From a bacterium (GTDB lineage Bacteria; Patescibacteriota; Minisyncoccia; Minisyncoccales; CG1-02-41-26), in the NCBI GenBank assembly GCA_021162885.1, contig JAGGXV010000017.1, positions 1-35,422 of the forward strand: DNA of 35,422 nt, in the 5' to 3' direction. The notes under the pieces were generated by a model. That model was not told the DNA's origin and ran no database searches. It was given only the letters and a program-made list of their open reading frames with translations. Below are positions 15,709-21,595 of this stretch, in pieces. The position numbers were made by a program, and so were the translations under genes. Within the stretch, counting starts at the first letter, position 1. The number at the start of each line of letters is the position of its first letter.

Positions 15709-16998
15709 ATGTGTGGGATTTATGGAATTTGTCAGGATAAAGAATGTATTTCTTCTTTGATGAAAGGAATTTTCCAGCTCCAGCACCGAGGTCAAAGGTT
15801 CTGTGGGATGACCACTTCCAATGGGAAGAAACTATATTTCAAAGAGCCCTTATCTGGTTTGGTGAAGCAAGGTTTAGCTCTGGCAGAGTTTAAAGGAGAA
15901 ATGGGAATAGCCCATGTTAGTTTGAAAGAACGTCAGCCTCTATTGGTGGAGAAATCTAAACTAGAGGAGTTTGCGATAGCATTTAGTGGGAAGATTTACA
16001 ATCGGGAGGAATTAGAGGAAGAATATGAAATTTTTTCTTCGAGAGCTCCTTCCACAGAAATATTAGCAAAGATAATCAGGAGGAATGGCACTTTTGCGGA
16101 GGGAATAGAGAAGATCTTTGAGATTGCCAAAGGCGGATATTCCTTAGTAATTATTAGTCCCAACGAGGGAATTTATGCAGCAAGAGATCCTTATGGGTTT
16201 AGGCCTTGTGTTCTTGGAAAACGAGACAAAAAATTTGCCATAGCCTCAGAATCGGTGGCCTTAGAGAAGATAGGAATGAAAGTTATTAGAGATTTACAAC
16301 CCGGAGAGATTGTTTTAATTACGAAGAATGGATTTCAAACAGTTAATCAACTAATGAGAAAAGAGGCATTTTGTTCTTTTGAGTGGGCCTATTTTGCCAG
16401 GATTTCTTCAGTTTTAGAAGGTATTCCCGTAAAAAGAGCTCGAATGAATATGGGGAAAGCTCTTGCTTCCAGAGATAATGTAGAAGCAGATTTAGTAGCT
16501 CCGATTCCTTTCTCGGGTATCGGACATGCTTTGGGTTATGCTCGGGCCTCTGGTATTCCTTATGAAGAAGTATTTGAATATAATCGTTATTCGGACAGGA
16601 GTTACATGCCACTTGAACAAGAAAAGAGAACTGAGATAGCCGAGGAGAAACTTTCTGAAATTGATGAAACTATTAAGGGAAACAGGATTATTATAATAGA
16701 TGATTCTATTGTTCGAGCAACCCAGATAAGGAAGTTAATCTATAGACTGAAAGAGAAAGGAGCTAAGGAAGTTCATGTGAGAATTGCTTCTCCGCCTCTG
16801 GTTGCTCCTTGTAGATATAACATTTCCACTCGTCAGGGTGCAGAGTTAGTAGCTGCTAATCACTCGCTTGATGAAATAAAAAAAATGATTGGAGCAGATA
16901 CCTTAAGGTATAACGAACTTGATGATTTTGTAAGAGCTATCGGTTTACCAAAAGAAAAGCTGTGTTTAGCTTGTTTTGGAGAAAAATATCCTTTATAA
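15709..16998 (+). CDS. Divergent amidophosphoribosyltransferase (PurF) homologue
   Basis: MCGIYGICQD N-terminus, ARDPYGFRP, GIPYEEVFEYNRY, IIIIDDSIVRATQ, SPPLVAPCRY, CLACFGEKYP; GGAGG SD upstream. Confidence 0.85.
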   Translation: MCGIYGICQDKECISSLMKGIFQLQHRGQRFCGMTTSNGKKLYFKEPLSGLVKQGLALAEFKGEMGIAHVSLKERQPLLVEKSKLEEFAIAFSGKIYNREELEEEYEIFSSRAPSTEILAKIIRRNGTFAEGIEKIFEIAKGGYSLVIISPNEGIYAARDPYGFRPCVLGKRDKKFAIASESVALEKIGMKVIRDLQPGEIVLITKNGFQTVNQLMRKEAFCSFEWAYFARISSVLEGIPVKRARMNMGKALASRDNVEADLVAPIPFSGIGHALGYARASGIPYEEVFEYNRYSDRSYMPLEQEKRTEIAEEKLSEIDETIKGNRIIIIDDSIVRATQIRKLIYRLKEKGAKEVHVRIASPPLVAPCRYNISTRQGAELVAANHSLDEIKKMIGADTLRYNELDDFVRAIGLPKEKLCLACFGEKYPL

Positions 16999-17010
16999 TT
17001 TTTTAATTTA

Positions 17011-17048
17011 AAAAAGGCCTCTCGAAATCCTTGAGAGGCCTCTTGTTT
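17011..17048. terminator. Bidirectional terminator between convergent genes
   Basis: aaaaAGGCCTCTCgaaatccttGAGAGGCCTcttgtttt. Confidence 0.85.
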
Positions 17049-17058
17049 TAATAAAATC

Positions 17059-17412
17059 TCAGGAAGATTCTTTACAAATTTCTACGATTTTTTTGAGAAT
17101 TTCTGGGTGTTTTTGGGCGAGTTGAGATAAAATTTTTCTGTCAAGTTCAATTTTATTTTTCTTCAAGCCGGCAATGAATTTACTGTAAGAGATTCCCAAT
17201 TTTTTAGAGAAAGCTCCAATTTGAATTTGCCACAATTTTCTCCACTCTCTCTTTTTGGTTCTTCTGTCTCGGTAGGCATATTTGTCAGCATGCATCAAAG
17301 CTTCTTTAGCTGCTCTATATTTTGTTTTTCTGCCCCAGCGAAAACCTTTTGTCCTTTTTAAGAGACGTTTCCTTTTTTTGTGAGCAATTTTCCCTCGTTT
17401 AACTCGCGCCAT
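17059..17412 (-). CDS. rplT: Ribosomal protein bL20
   Basis: MARVKRGKIAHKKRKRLLKRTKGFRWGRKTKYRAAKEALMHADKYAYRDRRTKKREWRKLWQIQI. Confidence 0.97.
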   Translation of the reverse strand: MARVKRGKIAHKKRKRLLKRTKGFRWGRKTKYRAAKEALMHADKYAYRDRRTKKREWRKLWQIQIGAFSKKLGISYSKFIAGLKKNKIELDRKILSQLAQKHPEILKKIVEICKESS

Positions 17413-17415
17413 AAG

Positions 17416-17497
17416 TTAACTATAAGTAATCAAGTAGTCAAGTCATTGAGTTATTGAACTTCTTGATCACTCAATGACTCAATAACTTAATAACTTC
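17416..17497. repeat. Degenerate inverted/tandem short repeat between rplT and rpmI
   Basis: agtcattgagttattgaacttcttgatcactcaatgactcaataacttaataacttc. Confidence 0.6.
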
Positions 17498-17658
17498 TTT
17501 ATTTTCTTTGCCAAAGGTTTTGGAACCTCTACCCACTTTCGAGTTTCTCTTCGCTTTTTACCCGATTTTTTGGCTCGAAAATGATCCTGCCCGGTCGCCC
17601 TTCGCAAGACCTTACCGGTTTTGGTAATTTTAAACCTTTTTTTAAATGATTTCTTCAT
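17479..17658 (-). CDS. rpmI: Ribosomal protein bL35 (missing from ORF track)
   Basis: MKKSFKKRFKITKTGKVLRRATGQDHFRAKKSGKKRRETRKWVEVPKPLAKKIKKLLSY, between infC and rplT. Confidence 0.93.
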   Translation of the reverse strand: MKKSFKKRFKITKTGKVLRRATGQDHFRAKKSGKKRRETRKWVEVPKPLAKKIKKLLSY

Positions 17659-18167
17659 TATGTTTTAGAAATAATCATGTTAAATCCCCGTGGTTGTTTT
17701 TTTAATTCTCTTTCAACCTTAATAGGGATTGATTTTTGCAAAAACTCTAAAAACTGATTTAGTTTTTGTTTGGCAAAATCAGGATGGGCTTTCTGTCTAC
17801 CTTTGAGGACTAATTCAATTCTGACTTTATATCCTTTGGTCAAAAATTTCTCAGCTGTTTTGACTCTGGTTGTCATATCGTGTTCTGAGATATTGAAAGT
17901 CAGCCTGATATTTTTTAACTCACCAGCTTGAACTCGCCGCTGTTTCTTTTCTTTTTTACTTTGTTGATAGAGATACTTTCCATAGTCCATCATCTTGCAA
18001 ACTGGGGGTTGCACTTTTTCAGTGATTTTAATTAAATCCAATCCGGCCTGGCGACTTCGCTTCAAGGCCTCTTCTAAATTAAAAATCCCAAGCTGCTTGC
18101 CGTCTGGGCCAATTAACCTAACTTTATCTGCCTTTATTTGGTTGTTGATAAAAATTCTTTTTGGCAA
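17658..18167 (-). CDS. infC: Translation initiation factor IF-3, non-ATG start
   Basis: INNQIKADKVRLIGPDGKQLGIFNLEEALKRSRQAGLDLIKITEKVQPPVCKMMDYGKY...; start TTG (18167) or ATT (18170). Confidence 0.95.
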   Translation of the reverse strand: MPKRIFINNQIKADKVRLIGPDGKQLGIFNLEEALKRSRQAGLDLIKITEKVQPPVCKMMDYGKYLYQQSKKEKKQRRVQAGELKNIRLTFNISEHDMTTRVKTAEKFLTKGYKVRIELVLKGRQKAHPDFAKQKLNQFLEFLQKSIPIKVERELKKQPRGFNMIISKT

Positions 18168-18217
18168 AATTTTGGAAGAAAGGAGTTTGGGATACCACTT
18201 GCTCCTCGATGCGATTC

Positions 18218-18391
18218 GTCAAATTCCCCCCGTGGAGGAAAATAGGAGCGAGCGAAGCGAGCGACGCAAAATATTCCTCCAAAATTCGCAGAGCGAATTT
18301 TGGAGACCGCATGTGGCCTCCAATTCCGCTAAAAGCGGAATTGGAGTAAGAGCAGAAGTGTCTTAAGTTGGGGGGTCGGGGGGAATTTGAC
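18218..18391. repeat. Composite palindromic element with 14-bp terminal inverted repeats
   Basis: GTCAAATTCCCCCC (18218-18231) / GGGGGGAATTTGAC (18378-18391); nested perfect hairpins at 18277-18305 (13-bp stem) and 18318-18346 (12-bp stem). Confidence 0.85.
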
Positions 18392-18398
18392 CACCCAG

Positions 18399-18801
18399 TG
18401 GAGACGGTGGGAGTTGAACCCACGTGTAGAAGTTTCTCTTGGAGTAGGTCTACAAGCTTAGTCTACTTAAGTTTTTAAGATATTAGAGTAAAAAGTAGAC
18501 AAAAGCTCTAATATCCGAGCCCCATAAATTTTAGCAATTGTTTGGGGCGAAACAATTGCCTATCTCGATATTTATGACACCCAAAGTTACCTATCGAGAA
18601 TCAGTAACCCGGATGGCATTACGCTACAGCGTAAGCGGGTCGTGCGAATAAGTTTGCACTTATTTTATTTGTGGAAGTTTACCCTGTTAAACCCTACAAA
18701 GCGAGAATTTCGCCTTGGTGAAATTATTTAACAGGGTGAATGAGGAACCACACCTCAGCTTGCCTACTTCAGAAAAACTTCTATCAAGTCCGTACGCCCC
18801 C
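18399..18801 (-). ncRNA. ssrA: tmRNA (ssrA); tag ANLFARPAYAVA*
   Basis: 5' GGGGGCG pairs with 3' CGTCTCC; T-arm GTGGGTTCAACTCCCAC; tag ORF GCAAACTTATTCGCACGACCCGCTTACGCTGTAGCGTAA (18657-18619); P2 pairing TAGAAGTTTTTCT/AGAGAAACTTCTA; next to smpB. Confidence 0.93.
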
Positions 18802-19239
18802 TTTTAATGCTCTTTTTATCTCTCTTTCAATCTCTCTTTTTTTAATTAACTCTCTTTTGTCAACTTTCTTTTTCCCTCGAGCAATTCCAAACTCCAATTT
18901 TATCTTGCCTTTATCAGTATACACCTTTAAAGGCACCATAGTCAAGCCCCTTTGTTTGGCTTTGCCAATCAAATGGCGAATTTCCGTTTTTTTCAAAAGG
19001 AGTTTTCGTGAGCGTTGCGGGTTATAATTCTTTGGTGCATTTTTTGGTTGATAGGGTGGAATGTTTGCTCCGATTAAAAAAACTTCTTCTCCTCGGAGCA
19101 CCACAAAAGAACCTCGCAAACTTATTTTCCCGCTTTTAATAGATTTTACTTCTTGGCCTTGTAAAACTATTCCTGCTTTAAACTTCTCCAAGATCTGGTA
19201 GTTGAAGTAAGCCTTTTTATTTTCGATTATGGTTATCAC
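18784..19239 (-). CDS. smpB: SsrA-binding protein SmpB
   Basis: NKKAYFNYQILEKFKAGIVLQGQEVKSIKSGKISLRGSFV...NYNPQRSRKLLLKKTEIRHLIGKAKQRGLTMVPLKVY. Confidence 0.97.
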   Translation of the reverse strand: MITIIENKKAYFNYQILEKFKAGIVLQGQEVKSIKSGKISLRGSFVVLRGEEVFLIGANIPPYQPKNAPKNYNPQRSRKLLLKKTEIRHLIGKAKQRGLTMVPLKVYTDKGKIKLEFGIARGKKKVDKRELIKKREIEREIKRALKGGVRT

Positions 19240-19269
19240 CTTTTTTAATTTTGACAGAGAATGGGGTAA

Positions 19270-19351
19270 ACCCCGTTAAAAATCTCTCTTTTTAGTTTAA
19301 CTTAAAATGACTGCGATCTCAAGGAAGTTGAAATAAAATTTCTAACGGGGT
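19270..19351. repeat. Inverted repeat in the smpB-argS divergent intergenic region
   Basis: ACCCCGTTAAAAAT (19270-19283) / ATTTCTAACGGGGT (19338-19351), 13 of 14 paired; GGGGTAAAC also directly repeated. Confidence 0.7.
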
Positions 19352-19363
19352 AAACTAAAACAT

Positions 19364-20959
19364 ATGATAAGGAATGGAATTAAAGAATTACTCAAAGAAA
19401 TTACTGGCAAAGAAGCAAAGGTAGAACATCCAGCCGATGCTAAGCATGGTGATTACTCAACTAATATAGCTATAGTATTTGAGCTTGATCCTGAGAAAAT
19501 TATAAAGAAGATCAAAGATAACCCTATGTTCGGAAAAGTTGAGGTGGTTCATCCTGGATTTATTAATTTTTTTATTTCTAAGAAATATTTACAAAAAGAA
19601 CTCGGTGAGATTTTAAAAAAAGGTGAAAAATTTGGCAAATTAGATATTGGAAAAAACAAAAGGGTCCAGATTGAGTTCATTTCAGCAAATCCCACTGGTC
19701 CTTTAACTGTTGGAAATGCCAGAGGCGGTCCTTTCGGTGATACATTGGCCAACGTTCTGGAAAAAGCAGGTTTTAAGATAGAAAAAGCTTATTATATTAA
19801 TGATTATGGAATGCAAATTTTGGCTCTGGGACATTCGGTTTTAAAGGATTCTGAGGCAAAATACAAAGGCAAATATATTGATGAACTCCGAAAAAGAATC
19901 AAAGTAAAAGATCCTTACAAGGCGGGTCAAAAAGCCGCTAAAATTATCATTGATGAGATAGTTAGGAAGACAACCGAGAATATGGGAATTAAATACGATG
20001 AATGGATTTCAGAAAGAAAACTTCATGAATCTGGACAGGTGGATGAAGTCTTAGAGATTTTAAAGAAAAAAGATTTGGTTTACCAGAAGGAAGGAGCGTT
20101 GTGGTTTCGTTCTTCAAGATTTGGTGATGAAAGAGATAGGGTATTGGTGAAAAAAGACGGTTGGAAAACTTATTTAGCTGGGGATATTGCTCTTCACCGG
20201 TACAAATTTGAGAAGAAAAAATTTGACAAGGTAATAGATATTTGGGGAGCCGACCACTACGGAGATGTTCCCGGTTTAATGGCTGGAGTTGAGGCCTTAG
20301 GTCACAAAGGAAAACTTAAGATTATTTTGCATCAATTTATTACCCTTTTTAAAAGAGGAGAGAAACAAAGAATGTCAAAAAGAAAAGGCATTTATGTGGC
20401 TATGGATGAATTACTCGATGAAGTAGGAGTTGATGTTGTAAGATTCTTTTTTCTCCAAAAATCAGTAAATACTCATTTACATTTTGATTTAGATTTGGCT
20501 AAAGTCGAAGGAGAGAAAAATCCGGTTTATTATATCCAATATGCCTATGCCAGAATATGTAGCATCCTCAAAAAATCAAAAATCAAAAACCGAACTTCTA
20601 AAAAAAGCAAAGTTGGGAAAGAGAACGAAGTTCTCTTCGATAATCAAAAATCAAAAACACAAATTAAAAATAAAAAAATTTTAAAATTATTAGATCAACC
20701 AACCGAATTAAATCTAATTAAACAACTTATTAGGTTTCCAGAGATTATAGAAGATACAGTCAGGGATTATCAAGTTCAAAGATTACCCCAATATGCCCAT
20801 GAACTTGCCCGCCAGTTTCACCAGTTTTACAGGGATTGCAGAGTACTTTCTGAGGATGAAGATTTGAGCCAAGCTCGATTAAATTTAATTTTAGCCACAA
20901 AAACTGTTCTAAAAAACGTTTTGGATTTAATGGGCATTTCTGCTCCCGAAAAAATGTAG
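19364..20959 (+). CDS. argS: Arginyl-tRNA synthetase
   Basis: QIEFISANPTGPLTVGNARGGPFGDTLANVL...DIWGADHYGDVPGLMAG...MSKRKGIYVAMDELLDEVGVDVVRFFFL. Confidence 0.96.
   Translation: MIRNGIKELLKEITGKEAKVEHPADAKHGDYSTNIAIVFELDPEKIIKKIKDNPMFGKVEVVHPGFINFFISKKYLQKELGEILKKGEKFGKLDIGKNKRVQIEFISANPTGPLTVGNARGGPFGDTLANVLEKAGFKIEKAYYINDYGMQILALGHSVLKDSEAKYKGKYIDELRKRIKVKDPYKAGQKAAKIIIDEIVRKTTENMGIKYDEWISERKLHESGQVDEVLEILKKKDLVYQKEGALWFRSSRFGDERDRVLVKKDGWKTYLAGDIALHRYKFEKKKFDKVIDIWGADHYGDVPGLMAGVEALGHKGKLKIILHQFITLFKRGEKQRMSKRKGIYVAMDELLDEVGVDVVRFFFLQKSVNTHLHFDLDLAKVEGEKNPVYYIQYAYARICSILKKSKIKNRTSKKSKVGKENEVLFDNQKSKTQIKNKKILKLLDQPTELNLIKQLIRFPEIIEDTVRDYQVQRLPQYAHELARQFHQFYRDCRVLSEDEDLSQARLNLILATKTVLKNVLDLMGISAPEKM
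20596..20668 (+). repeat. Palindrome-bearing repeat inserted in frame in argS (copy A)
   Basis: Ends in aagagaac-gaa-gttctctt hairpin then aatcaaaaatcaaaaa; encodes KNRTSKKSKVGKENEVLFDNQKSK. Confidence 0.85.
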
Positions 20960-20960
20960 T

Positions 20961-21554
20961 ATGCAAAATACTTATTTTATCTTAAGGCATGGAGAAACTC
21001 TTTATCAACTTCAAGGAGAGAAAATATTATACCCCTGGCCAGAATCAACTCCAATTTTGTTAACTGAGAAAGGCAGAAAGCAGGCAAAAACTGCAGCTGA
21101 AAAATTAAAGAAAGAGAAAATTGATTTGATATATTGTTCAGATATTTCCCGAGTTCGCCAGACTGCTGAAATAGTGGGCCAAGAACTTGGAATTAAGATA
21201 ATTTTTGATCCCCGACTCCGCGAGAGAAATTTTGGGATTTATCAAGGAAGACCAAAAACTGAATACCAGAGAGATTTTCCTATTCCCAAAGAGAAATTCT
21301 TCAGGCCTCCTCTTCGAGGTGAGAGCTGGAATGATGTTAGACAAAGAGTATTAGATTTCATAAAAGAAATTGACAAAAAATACCAGGGGAAGAAAATTTT
21401 AATTGTCAGCCACGGCTGTCCTTTATGGCTCTTGCAAGGAGGATTGAAGGAATTAAACGAAGATGAGCTTTTAGAACAAAAATCTCAACTTTCTCTCCGA
21501 GTCGGTGAACTCCGCCGATTGCCAAATACGAATTTAGACAATCGGCACGAATAA
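20961..21554 (+). CDS. Histidine phosphatase family (phosphoglycerate mutase-like)
   Basis: YFILRHGETLYQLQGEK...IDLIYCSDISRVRQTAEIV...RNFGIYQGR...ILIVSHGCPLWLL. Confidence 0.93.
   Translation: MQNTYFILRHGETLYQLQGEKILYPWPESTPILLTEKGRKQAKTAAEKLKKEKIDLIYCSDISRVRQTAEIVGQELGIKIIFDPRLRERNFGIYQGRPKTEYQRDFPIPKEKFFRPPLRGESWNDVRQRVLDFIKEIDKKYQGKKILIVSHGCPLWLLQGGLKELNEDELLEQKSQLSLRVGELRRLPNTNLDNRHE
21514..21546. repeat. Inverted repeat overlapping the 3' end of the phosphatase CDS
   Basis: GCCGATTG (21514-21521) / CAATCGGC (21539-21546). Confidence 0.7.
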
Positions 21555-21555
21555 A

Positions 21556-21590
21556 ATTATTCGTAATTCGATAAAATTCGTAATTCGTAG
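21556..21590. repeat. ATTCGTAATTCG-type short tandem repeat upstream of ileS
   Basis: attattcgtaattcgataaaattcgtaattcgtagg. Confidence 0.8.
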
Positions 21591-21595
21591 GATAT

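Noticed and set aside
18124-18423. 99-aa minus-strand ORF (MGSTPTVSTGWSNSPRPPNL...) and overlapping plus-strand ORFs at 17995-18366
   Set aside because: They run through the tmRNA 3' end and the palindromic element; no domain-like pattern, so treated as spurious.
18740-19027. Plus-strand 95-aa ORF
   Set aside because: Antisense to smpB and overlapping ssrA, both of which are strongly supported.
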